Positions 48,672 to 56,896 of a stretch of 64,000 bases of DNA are shown one piece after another. How positions within the stretch are numbered: the first letter of the stretch is position 1; every line of letters begins with the position of its first letter. The notes under the pieces were generated by a model. The model did no database searches and was not told the DNA's origin. It saw nothing but the letters and a program-made list of their open reading frames with translations. The DNA is from an uncultured Prevotella sp. (GTDB lineage: Bacteria; Bacteroidota; Bacteroidia; Bacteroidales; Bacteroidaceae), in assembly GCA_946612625.1 (NCBI GenBank), contig CAMOEW010000002.1, positions 1 to 64,000 of the forward strand, given 5' to 3'. A program made the translations under genes and the position numbers.

Positions 48672-49391
48672 ATGAAGGAAACAAGATTCTTCTTTATGCC
48701 CGATGCAACTTCATGTAATGCGCTGACTGCCGACGAAGCACAACATGCCGTAAGGGTACTGCGACTGAAACCACACGACGAAATAGTGTTGATTGACGGA
48801 CACGGCTCTTTCTTCAAAGCAGAGATTACGCTTGCTGAAAACCACCACTGCATGTACCGCATTACAGAAGAAATGCCTCAGAGCAAACTGTGGAACGGTC
48901 ATCTGCATCTTGCCATTGCACCTACAAAGATGATGGATCGCATGGAGTGGATGGCAGAAAAAGCAACTGAGATAGGCATTGACGAACTGTCGTTTATCGG
49001 ATGCAAATTCTCTGAACGAAATTCGATAAAGACTGAGAGGATAGGAAAAATCGTTGTTGCAGCTGTTAAGCAAAGTCGTAAAGCCTGGATGCCGATTGTC
49101 AACGATATGTGCAGTTTCAGGGATTTCGTTGCGGCTCATAAATCAGACCGGCGATTTATTGCCCATTGTTATGAAGAGATTAACCGGACATTACTGTTCG
49201 ACGAGATAAAACACTGTTCACCCGACGAGAATATCACCGTAATGATAGGTCCTGAGGGCGATTTCTCGATAGACGAGGTACGTATGGCTGTCAAGGAAGG
49301 GTTTGTGTCTGTCAGTCTCGGTAGTAGCCGATTACGTACCGAGACTGCTGGTCTTACAGCAGTAATGATGATGCACTTGGGAAAGAAGTAA
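48672..49391 (+). CDS. rsmE: 16S rRNA m3U1498 methyltransferase
   Basis: EAQHAVRVLRLKPHDEIVLIDGHG, KATEIGIDELSFIGCKFSER, MIGPEGDFSIDEV, SLGSSRLRTETAGL. Confidence 0.93.
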   Translation: MKETRFFFMPDATSCNALTADEAQHAVRVLRLKPHDEIVLIDGHGSFFKAEITLAENHHCMYRITEEMPQSKLWNGHLHLAIAPTKMMDRMEWMAEKATEIGIDELSFIGCKFSERNSIKTERIGKIVVAAVKQSRKAWMPIVNDMCSFRDFVAAHKSDRRFIAHCYEEINRTLLFDEIKHCSPDENITVMIGPEGDFSIDEVRMAVKEGFVSVSLGSSRLRTETAGLTAVMMMHLGKK

Positions 49392-49401
49392 AAAGAATAT
49401 T

Positions 49402-50028
49402 ATGAGCATAAAAAAAAGATTGAAAGAGAGTGGGAGAGTGCTGACGCTTGCCGTCTGTATGGCTGCTATGTCACCAATGTACGCACAGGATGTAATGGTC
49501 ATGAAAGATATAGTGAAGACAATGCCCGATTCGATGATGCCTTACTTAACACATAACAACAGGCTTGACATGATTGACTTTCTTGAGTCTAAAATGCCGG
49601 CAAAGGTGAAAAACTCTTTCGAGGGCACGTCGGAAATGGAAGCACTAAACGACAGTTACGTCCGTATCAAACTGAATCAGGCAGCTATCCTTGAAATGCG
49701 ACTACTGAAAACTGACAGCTCTCTTCTTGACAGCACACATTATATAATATGTATAGCGATGACGGTGGGTATCGATTCACAGCAGAGTTCCATAGCTTTC
49801 TACTCTGCCAAATGGAACTCTCTCAATGCATCGGATTATTTGCCAGAAGAGTATGTAGTAAACGATTGTTCAAACAAAAGATTCTATATCTTCAGGCTGT
49901 CGGAAACTGATGACAATGTGGACATATACCCTTCAAAAATGCCGATGCCTAAAGAATATTTTAATGAAAACGACAATAAAAAGTTAACAACTTTAAAATG
50001 GAATACTCGCAGATACAACAAAAGTTAA
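49402..50028 (+). CDS. DUF3256-like secreted protein
   Basis: Signal peptide; MKDIVKTMPDSMMPYLTHNNRLDMIDFLES. Confidence 0.65.
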   Translation: MSIKKRLKESGRVLTLAVCMAAMSPMYAQDVMVMKDIVKTMPDSMMPYLTHNNRLDMIDFLESKMPAKVKNSFEGTSEMEALNDSYVRIKLNQAAILEMRLLKTDSSLLDSTHYIICIAMTVGIDSQQSSIAFYSAKWNSLNASDYLPEEYVVNDCSNKRFYIFRLSETDDNVDIYPSKMPMPKEYFNENDNKKLTTLKWNTRRYNKS

Positions 50029-50056
50029 ATCCGCGAAGAAAAAATAAGCAAAATGC

Positions 50057-50086
50057 TTGCAAATATGATAATTTTTAGTATATTTG
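50057..50086 (+). promoter_or_regulatory. Promoter of candidate small RNA
   Basis: TTG at 50057-50059, 19-nt spacer, TATATTTG at 50079-50086. Confidence 0.55.
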
Positions 50087-50090
50087 CAGT

Positions 50091-50167
50091 GTGTTTTTCA
50101 TGGTATTAGATTATTAAGGTTAATTTATTGGGGGATTGGTTGTCGTGATGACAACCAATTCTTTTTT
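50091..50167 (+). ncRNA. Candidate ~80-nt small RNA or short leader ending in an intrinsic terminator
   Basis: Promoter immediately upstream; hairpin ATTGGTTGTC-gtgat-GACAACCAAT (50135-50159) then tcTTTTTT; no convincing ORF inside. Confidence 0.55.
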
Positions 50168-50305
50168 CTTTAAATCACTGTTTTTTATATTTTGGGTCAG
50201 TCGATATTTCATAGGGGGATATTTTTACGTTATTATTTTTTGCAGTTTCATAAATTATTTGTAATTTAGCGGCTGAAAATAAGACAAAGAGGAGTTTACA
50301 ACAAA

Positions 50306-51163
50306 ATGAAACATACCCGCGAAGAACAGATGGCAGCTTTCGGACGTGTGCTCGACGTTCTCGACACACTGAGGGAGAAATGCCCCTGGGACAGGAAGCA
50401 AACCAACGAAAGCCTTCGTCCCAACACAATTGAAGAGACTTATGAACTATGCGACGCAATCACGAAGGGCAATATCAAGGACGAGATAAAGGAACTTGGC
50501 GACGTATTGCTGCATATAGTGTTCTATGCAAGGATTGGCGATGAAAATGGACAATTTGACATTGCCGATGTATGCAATCAAATGGTTGACAAACTCATAT
50601 TCCGTCATCCACATGTATATCATCCTTCGCAGATTGGCGTTCCACACCCAAAGCCGCTGCCGTATGGTGAAGACTCAAACGAATGCGAGTTCACCAATGT
50701 TAAGACATCAGAGCAAGTATTGGAAAATTGGGAACAAATCAAGTTGAAGGAGAAAGACGGCAACAAGAGTGTGCTCTCAGGAGTGCCGGTATCGCTACCG
50801 TCGCTCATCAAAGCGTACCGTATTCAAGACAAAGCCCGCAATGTGGGATTCGACTGGAAGGACCGTAACGATGTGTGGGTAAAGGTGCGTGAGGAGCTTG
50901 ACGAACTTGAAGCCGAGTTGACAAAGGGCGATAAGTCCCGCTCCACAGCTGAACTTGGCGACTTTATCTTCAGCGTAGTCAATGCTTCGCGGCTCTATCA
51001 TCTGAATCCCGACAATGCACTGGAACTCACTAACCAGAAATTCATAAGTCGTTTCAATTATATCGAAGCCCACAGCATTAGAGCTGGCAAACCTCTTAAT
51101 GAGATGACACTCGACGAAATGGACGCTCTGTGGAACGAAGCCAAAGAAAAAGAAAAGAATTAA
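50306..51163 (+). CDS. mazG: Nucleoside triphosphate pyrophosphohydrolase
   Basis: LREKCPWDRKQTNESLRPNTIEETYELCDAI, KELGDVLLHIVFYARI, KFISRFNYIE. Confidence 0.95.
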   Translation: MKHTREEQMAAFGRVLDVLDTLREKCPWDRKQTNESLRPNTIEETYELCDAITKGNIKDEIKELGDVLLHIVFYARIGDENGQFDIADVCNQMVDKLIFRHPHVYHPSQIGVPHPKPLPYGEDSNECEFTNVKTSEQVLENWEQIKLKEKDGNKSVLSGVPVSLPSLIKAYRIQDKARNVGFDWKDRNDVWVKVREELDELEAELTKGDKSRSTAELGDFIFSVVNASRLYHLNPDNALELTNQKFISRFNYIEAHSIRAGKPLNEMTLDEMDALWNEAKEKEKN

Positions 51164-51184
51164 TAACAAAATAATGAAGTATCT

Positions 51185-51793
51185 ATGAATCTCAGGTCAT
51201 TTATTACAATCGGAATGGTGTCGGCTGCATTGTCGGCAATAGTTAGCTGTGGCAATAAGACACAGTCGATATCAGACGATGGCGACAGCGTTGATATCTC
51301 AAATATTATACCTCAAGACAGTACTATTTTCGGAATATGCTGCGAAGGAACAGGCATGAACACCGTTCAGTTACTTACCGACAGTGGCGACACGCTGTCG
51401 ATTGATATTAGTCTGGCGCGTGATAGTGACTATGTGTTTGGCGGACTAATGGCTGGCGACCGTCTGGCAATTCTGGCTACAGTTGACAAAAAATCGGCAA
51501 CAAAGGTTATCAACATTTCGACACTTCTTGGCGATTGGGTGATGCCAAATCCGCTCGATGGCAGCTCCATACAGGGCATTAGCCTTAAGGAAGGCGGAAT
51601 CGCCGAAAGCATCAACCAGGGTTCAATTGTGTATAAGACGTGGAAAATAGAGTATGGTCATCTCGCCCTCACATCGTCACGCGAGATTGAGATGTCTGAG
51701 GAGGAAACGACGCTCTACGACTTTGTGTCGCTCGGAGCCGACTCACTTGTGTATCGTGATGCTGAAGACGACTACAAATATTCAAGGAGGTAA
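51185..51793 (+). CDS. Hypothetical lipoprotein
   Basis: Lipobox LSAIVSCGNK. Confidence 0.65.
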   Translation: MNLRSFITIGMVSAALSAIVSCGNKTQSISDDGDSVDISNIIPQDSTIFGICCEGTGMNTVQLLTDSGDTLSIDISLARDSDYVFGGLMAGDRLAILATVDKKSATKVINISTLLGDWVMPNPLDGSSIQGISLKEGGIAESINQGSIVYKTWKIEYGHLALTSSREIEMSEEETTLYDFVSLGADSLVYRDAEDDYKYSRR

Positions 51794-51799
51794 CGACTG

Positions 51800-52714
51800 T
51801 TGGAACCTTTCAAAGTACATATCCTTGGATGTGGCAGCGCACTTCCTACTCTTCGCCACTACGCTTCTTCACAAGTTGTTGAGGTAAGGGGTAAGTTTTT
51901 CATGATCGACTGCGGAGAGGGCACTCAGATGCAGTTGCGCAAGATGAGGCTTCACTTCAACAAAATCAGTGCTGTATTTATATCTCATCTTCACGGCGAC
52001 CATTGTTTCGGACTAATTGGCATGATAAGCACTTTCGGAATGCTTGGCCGGACGGCTCCACTGCACATCTATGCTACCAAAGAATTGCGACCCATGCTTT
52101 GCAGCCAGTTGGAAATGTTCTGCAATGGACTAGAGTTTGATGTAGTGTTCCATCCCATCGATACCACGAGAAACGAAGTGATATACGATGACCGCAGTAT
52201 CAGCGTCACCACTATACCACTTCAACACCGAGTGCCGTGTTGTGGTTTCCTCTTCACAGAAAAACCCACGCTACGCCACATTCGTCGCGAAATGATAGAT
52301 TTTTATGACATTCCCGTAAGTCAAATCAACAACATCAAGAACGGCATGGACTGGACCGCTGCCGACGGAACTGTCGTGGAAAACGAAAGGCTTACGTTGC
52401 CTCCCGACGCGCCACGCAGCTATGCTTACTGCAGCGATACAAAATACATACCAGAATTGTGGAAGATGGTGAAAGGAGTAAGCACACTCTATCATGAAAG
52501 CACTTACGCTGCCGATATGATTGACAAAGCACGCCTATACCATCACTCCACGGCAGGCGAGGCAGCCACTGTAGCTCGTGATGCAGGCGCGAGATGTTTG
52601 ATTCTCGGACATTTCTCTGCACGCTATGACAATGAGAAGATATTGCTTGACGAGGCTACAAAAGTGTTCTCAAACAGTTTTCTTGCCAACGAAATGGCCA
52701 TTTTTGACATATAA
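51800..52714 (+). CDS. rnz: Ribonuclease Z
   Basis: LGCGSALPTLRHYASSQVVEVRGKFFMIDCGEGTQMQLRK, FISHLHGDHCFGLIGMIST, HESTYAADM. Start codon is TTG/GTG-type. Confidence 0.92.
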   Translation: MEPFKVHILGCGSALPTLRHYASSQVVEVRGKFFMIDCGEGTQMQLRKMRLHFNKISAVFISHLHGDHCFGLIGMISTFGMLGRTAPLHIYATKELRPMLCSQLEMFCNGLEFDVVFHPIDTTRNEVIYDDRSISVTTIPLQHRVPCCGFLFTEKPTLRHIRREMIDFYDIPVSQINNIKNGMDWTAADGTVVENERLTLPPDAPRSYAYCSDTKYIPELWKMVKGVSTLYHESTYAADMIDKARLYHHSTAGEAATVARDAGARCLILGHFSARYDNEKILLDEATKVFSNSFLANEMAIFDI

Positions 52715-52795
52715 AATAAAAAAAACTTATTTTTCTGCTAATAAATTTTGCCATTTCAACAATAATCACTATATTTGCACCAAACATAAACGAAA

Positions 52796-53116
52796 ATGCT
52801 TATGACGAAAAAGATACTTATTGCAATATTTGCCGCAGCAATGATGATTTCTGTTCCGTTCGAGAGCATGGCATCAAGTTTTAAAGAGGCAATCACTGAA
52901 ATACAGGGCGACCGTGCCATAGACATCAGCATAAACCAATCTACGCTTACCATAAATGGTGCACAGGGTATGGTTCTTGAGATAGTCTCAGTTACCGGTC
53001 GTCATGTGATGACGATGAAGATTGAAAGTCAGAGCCTATGCATCGACTTGAGTGTGCCTAAGGGCTGCTACCTTGTGAAGGTGGGCAGTGTAGTTAGGAA
53101 AATATCGGTGAGATAA
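52796..53116 (+). CDS. Small secreted protein resembling a stand-alone T9SS C-terminal sorting-type domain
   Basis: Signal peptide then VLEIVSVTGRHVMTMKIESQSLCIDLSVPKGCYLVKVGSVVRKISVR. Confidence 0.5.
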   Translation: MLMTKKILIAIFAAAMMISVPFESMASSFKEAITEIQGDRAIDISINQSTLTINGAQGMVLEIVSVTGRHVMTMKIESQSLCIDLSVPKGCYLVKVGSVVRKISVR

Positions 53117-53181
53117 TAGATGTGTTTTTTATGGTATTATACTTATAGGGAGTAAGTGTGTGATACATGCTGCTCCTTTTT
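53117..53181 (+). terminator. 3' region with motif TGTGTTTTTTATGGTATTA and a GC-poor terminator hairpin
   Basis: GGAGTAAGTGTG-tgata-CATGCTGCTCC (one bulge, wobble pairs) followed by TTTTT. Confidence 0.5.
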
Positions 53182-53203
53182 ATTATATATAAATAATGTA
53201 TAA

Positions 53204-53752
53204 GTGAAATACGACGAGGACGATATAATTCGACAACTTTCCGATCCAAAGACTCAACGAAAGGCATTCGAAACAGTGGTACGCCAATACTCAGAGCCTC
53301 TCTATTGGCATATACGCCGTATCGTTGTTACTCACGATGATGCCAACGACGTGTTACAGAACGTCTTTATAAAGGCATGGGCTAATCTCGGAAGTTTTCG
53401 ACACGACTCCAAACTCTCGACATGGCTCTATCGCATTGCCGTCAACGAGAGCATCGACTTCCAGCGTCGCCAAAAGAACATTGTCTCGGTAAGTGCCGAC
53501 GATGTAGATTCCGGCGTTGCCAATCACCTTATGGCCGACCGCTTTTTCGACGGCAATAAGGCATCGGCCATGCTCGAAGAAGCCATCCAAACGCTGCCTG
53601 ATGTCCAGAAGAACGTATTCTGCCTCCGATACTACAACGAGATGAAATACAGCGAGATGAGCAAGGTGATGAAAACCACGGAAGGAGCCTTGAAGGCATC
53701 CTATCATATTGCAGTTAAGAAGATCGCCGAATTTTTAAAGAGCAATGATTAA
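53204..53752 (+). CDS. ECF RNA polymerase sigma factor
   Basis: DANDVLQNVFIKAWANLGSFRHDSKLSTWLYRIAVNESIDFQRR, LPDVQKNVFCLRYYNEMKYSEMSKVMKTTEGALKASYHIAVKKI. Start codon GTG. Confidence 0.92.
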   Translation: MKYDEDDIIRQLSDPKTQRKAFETVVRQYSEPLYWHIRRIVVTHDDANDVLQNVFIKAWANLGSFRHDSKLSTWLYRIAVNESIDFQRRQKNIVSVSADDVDSGVANHLMADRFFDGNKASAMLEEAIQTLPDVQKNVFCLRYYNEMKYSEMSKVMKTTEGALKASYHIAVKKIAEFLKSND

Positions 53753-53790
53753 ACCCTTTATGCTATTGTTCGTCATATAGACAAAAGAAT

Positions 53791-54177
53791 ATGGATATGA
53801 AAGAAGAAAAGTACATACTTGACAAAGTTGGAAAAGAGAACCATTTCCGAGTACCCAATGGCTACTTCGAAAACTTCGCTTCCGAGTTGATGAGTCGTCT
53901 GCCCGAACGTGAGGTAATAGAAGTACCTGCTGCAAAACCCCGAGTATTCGTTCTCCGTTCTTTGATTCTTACTGCAGCGTGTGTCTGCGTGGCCATTTTC
54001 AGCATTACACTCTTCTTCATGAACGATAAGAGCGATGAGATGCCGACAGCCGGCAGCAACGTTGTTGCACAGAATAACATTGACTACAGCACTGTCGATG
54101 AATATATAGATGATGCTGCAGACTACGCCATGATGGACCACGCAGACATCTATGCTTATCTATCGTCGGAAAACTAA
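53791..54177 (+). CDS. Single-TM protein, possible anti-sigma factor
   Basis: Follows the ECF sigma gene; one central TM segment (SLILTAACVCVAIFSITLFFM). Confidence 0.55.
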   Translation: MDMKEEKYILDKVGKENHFRVPNGYFENFASELMSRLPEREVIEVPAAKPRVFVLRSLILTAACVCVAIFSITLFFMNDKSDEMPTAGSNVVAQNNIDYSTVDEYIDDAADYAMMDHADIYAYLSSEN

Positions 54178-54191
54178 AATGTGATTATTAT

Positions 54192-54626
54192 ATGAAAAAA
54201 CTGACATTGTTTTTCATTATGCTTCTCGCGGCAGTAATGACGTTCGCACAGGAACACCACAAGAAATTCTCACCTGAGAAATTCCAAGCCGACCTTGAAA
54301 GCTATATTACCAAGGAGGCCGGATTGTCACCTCAACAGGCATCCGATTTCTTTCCTGTATATCGAGAGATGCAGACCAAGCAGCGCAAGGTATTTGACCG
54401 CATGCGCCAGATGGGTCGCATCAAGCCCTCGACAGACAAGGAATGTAAGGCGCAGATACGCCAGCATGACGACATGGATTTAGAGCTAAAGCAGATACAG
54501 CAGAGCTATCACAACCGTTTCTTTGGAATATTGCCGGCAAGTAAGGTATATGACGTTCTCAAGGCCGAAGACCGATTCTATCGCCAGTCATTCAAGGGAA
54601 TGCGCCAGCGCATGAATCGGAGATAG
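54192..54626 (+). CDS. Secreted Spy/CpxP-like hypothetical protein
   Basis: Signal peptide, Met/Arg/Gln-rich helical region; third gene of the sigma cluster. Confidence 0.5.
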   Translation: MKKLTLFFIMLLAAVMTFAQEHHKKFSPEKFQADLESYITKEAGLSPQQASDFFPVYREMQTKQRKVFDRMRQMGRIKPSTDKECKAQIRQHDDMDLELKQIQQSYHNRFFGILPASKVYDVLKAEDRFYRQSFKGMRQRMNRR

Positions 54627-55227
54627 CACACTTTTCGCAGTGAGGCTTTCGTGCCGTGCATACATAACGGCCGTGAAGCAACAGCCAGTGATGAGCCCTG
54701 GGGATATCCTCCCCAGGGATATTTTTTATAAGGCACTGCTCTACTTTATAAGGCGTATCGTCGCTTTTTGATACAAGGCCTATACGATGGCTCACTCGGA
54801 ACACGTGCGTATCCACTGCCATCGTCTGCTTGCCAAATGCTATTGCCTGAACCACATTAGCAGTTTTACGGCCTACACCAGGCAGATCAAGCAGAGCATT
54901 CATGTCTGAAGGAACCTCACCGTCATGTTTCTCTACAATCTTTCGCGCCATCTCCACCAAATGCTTTGCCTTGGAATTAGGATAAGACACACTGCTGATA
55001 AGCGACAGCACATCTTCCAATTCTGCCTGCGCCATGCTACGAGCATCAGGGAAATGGCGAAACAACTCTGGTGAGACCATGTTTACGCGCTTGTCGGTAC
55101 ACTGTGCACTAAGCACCACTGCTACTAACAGCTGAAACACACTGCCATACTTCAGTTCACTCTCCACCACCGGCATTTCGCTGCGGAAATAATCCAGTAT
55201 CCTCGTATATCGTTCCTTTCGTGTCAT
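54592..55227 (-). CDS. nth: Endonuclease III
   Basis: LVAVVLSAQCTDKRVNMVSPELF, LLDLPGVGRKTANVVQAIAFGKQTMAVDTHVFRVSHRIGL, C-terminal 4Fe-4S Cys pattern CTARKPHCEKCAISDSC. Confidence 0.96.
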   Translation of the reverse strand: MTRKERYTRILDYFRSEMPVVESELKYGSVFQLLVAVVLSAQCTDKRVNMVSPELFRHFPDARSMAQAELEDVLSLISSVSYPNSKAKHLVEMARKIVEKHDGEVPSDMNALLDLPGVGRKTANVVQAIAFGKQTMAVDTHVFRVSHRIGLVSKSDDTPYKVEQCLIKNIPGEDIPRAHHWLLLHGRYVCTARKPHCEKCAISDSCAGAFP

Positions 55228-56147
55228 TATATCAAAATTATGCCTAACGAGACAGCAATACCATATACTAAAATGTTACGAGCAGTTTCGCCAAGGCAGA
55301 TGTTGAGGGTGCGGCCGTGGTTGATATGTTTCATCTTAAGCCATGTGAATACGTGGAGGACGAGATATACCACAGGTAATAAGGCAGCTAACGGATGGGA
55401 ACCGTAAGGCCAGAAGGAAATTCCGCAGATGAATGCAGCAACTCCTACGGCAAGGTAAAGCCATTCAGAAGCTTGGGCTCCAATTATAACCACGAGAGTA
55501 TTCTTTCCGTCGCGGCTATCATTATCGCGGTCACGGTAGTTGTTCACGATGAGAAGTGCATCGATAACAAGTCCGCATGCAATAGAGGCGAAGAATACCT
55601 GCCACGTAACGGTATGCAACTCTATATAATAAGGTACACATACGGGGATGATACCGAAGAACACGAGTACGAGCACATCGCCCAGTCCTATATAGGAGAG
55701 TGTGGTGGTGTAGAGAAAGCAGAATACTACGCAGATCAATCCAACAAGAATCATCTCCAAACCTCCGTAAACCACCAATGGTAGTCCAATAATGCATGCG
55801 AGGATGGTTGTGAAAGCAATGGCATACTTCATTGATTCGGGCTTCACCCATCCTTGTGTACAGGCACGCAGCGGTCCGAGACGAGTTTCTGCATCGTCGT
55901 TGCCACGAACAAAATCAAAGAAGTCATTAATGAAATTAGCATCGATTTGCATCAGCAGTGCAAAGACAAGGCACAATATGGCAGGCAGCCATTTGAACGT
56001 ACCGGGAACGTAGAAAACCGAATCGGCATAAGCGAGCGACAAACCAATCATCACAGGTACAGCTGCACCGCTAAGTGTCTTTGGACGTGAGGCAAGCAAC
56101 CATGCATGGAGAGAGTCTTGGCGAACATCGGGAGACGTATTTTTCAT
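55227..56147 (-). CDS. menA: 1,4-dihydroxy-2-naphthoate polyprenyltransferase
   Basis: LLASRPKTLSGAAVPVMIGLSLA, NFINDFFDFVRGNDDAETRLGPLRA, NNYRDRDNDSRDGKNTL. Confidence 0.93.
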   Translation of the reverse strand: MKNTSPDVRQDSLHAWLLASRPKTLSGAAVPVMIGLSLAYADSVFYVPGTFKWLPAILCLVFALLMQIDANFINDFFDFVRGNDDAETRLGPLRACTQGWVKPESMKYAIAFTTILACIIGLPLVVYGGLEMILVGLICVVFCFLYTTTLSYIGLGDVLVLVFFGIIPVCVPYYIELHTVTWQVFFASIACGLVIDALLIVNNYRDRDNDSRDGKNTLVVIIGAQASEWLYLAVGVAAFICGISFWPYGSHPLAALLPVVYLVLHVFTWLKMKHINHGRTLNICLGETARNILVYGIAVSLGIILI

Positions 56148-56176
56148 TTTTCGTATCTTTTATCCAAATTTTCTTG

Positions 56177-56204
56177 CAAAAGTACACATAATTGCGTATA
56201 TTTG
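56177..56204. promoter_or_regulatory. Divergent -7 motifs for menA (-) and the HD-domain gene (+)
   Basis: CAAAAGTA at 56177-56184 (TACTTTTG on -) and TATATTTG at 56197-56204 on +. Confidence 0.5.
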
Positions 56205-56224
56205 CAAAAATATTCGTCATTTTT

Positions 56225-56896
56225 ATGATTAATAACATAGCAAGCCTCGATTTGGTTGAATTTATTGAGACAAAAATACTTCCACAGTATGCAGAGTTCG
56301 ACAGTGCACATAATATGGAACATGTTACGCGCGTGATTCGCAGTTCGATGGAACTGGCAAAGCGTACTGGAGCAGATATGAACATGGTCTATGCCGTTGC
56401 TGCATATCACGACTTGGGAATGAGCGGTCCGCGTGCCGTGCATCACATTACAGGTGGCAAAATTCTTGCTCAGGATGCACGGCTAAGAAGATGGTTCTCA
56501 CCTGAGCAAATCAGGATTATGAAAGAAGCAGTAGAGGATCACAGGGCATCAGCATCACGCGCACCGCGCAGCATCTACGGCAAGATTGTAGCTGAGGCCG
56601 ACAGGGACCTGGATTCCGAGATAGTATTCAGACGGACGTTACTCTTCGGTTTCGCCCATTATCCTGAACTCGACCGCGAAGGGCAGTGGAGACGGTTCAA
56701 AAGCCACATGGACGAAAAGTATTCAGTCAATGGATATATCCGATTGTGGATAGCAGGTTCGGAGAACGAGCAAAAACTGAAAACCCTTCGAAATATTATA
56801 GCCGACACTACGGAACTGCGTCGTATTTTCGATAGGATATACAACGATTTGAAAAACCAACTAATTGAAGAAGTTCCAAGAGATACCAAAGCGTAG
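56225..56896 (+). CDS. HD-domain phosphohydrolase
   Basis: HNMEHVTRVIRSSMELAKR, AAYHDLGMSGPRAVHHITGG, VEDHRASASRAPRSIYGKIVAEADRD. Confidence 0.85.
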   Translation: MINNIASLDLVEFIETKILPQYAEFDSAHNMEHVTRVIRSSMELAKRTGADMNMVYAVAAYHDLGMSGPRAVHHITGGKILAQDARLRRWFSPEQIRIMKEAVEDHRASASRAPRSIYGKIVAEADRDLDSEIVFRRTLLFGFAHYPELDREGQWRRFKSHMDEKYSVNGYIRLWIAGSENEQKLKTLRNIIADTTELRRIFDRIYNDLKNQLIEEVPRDTKA

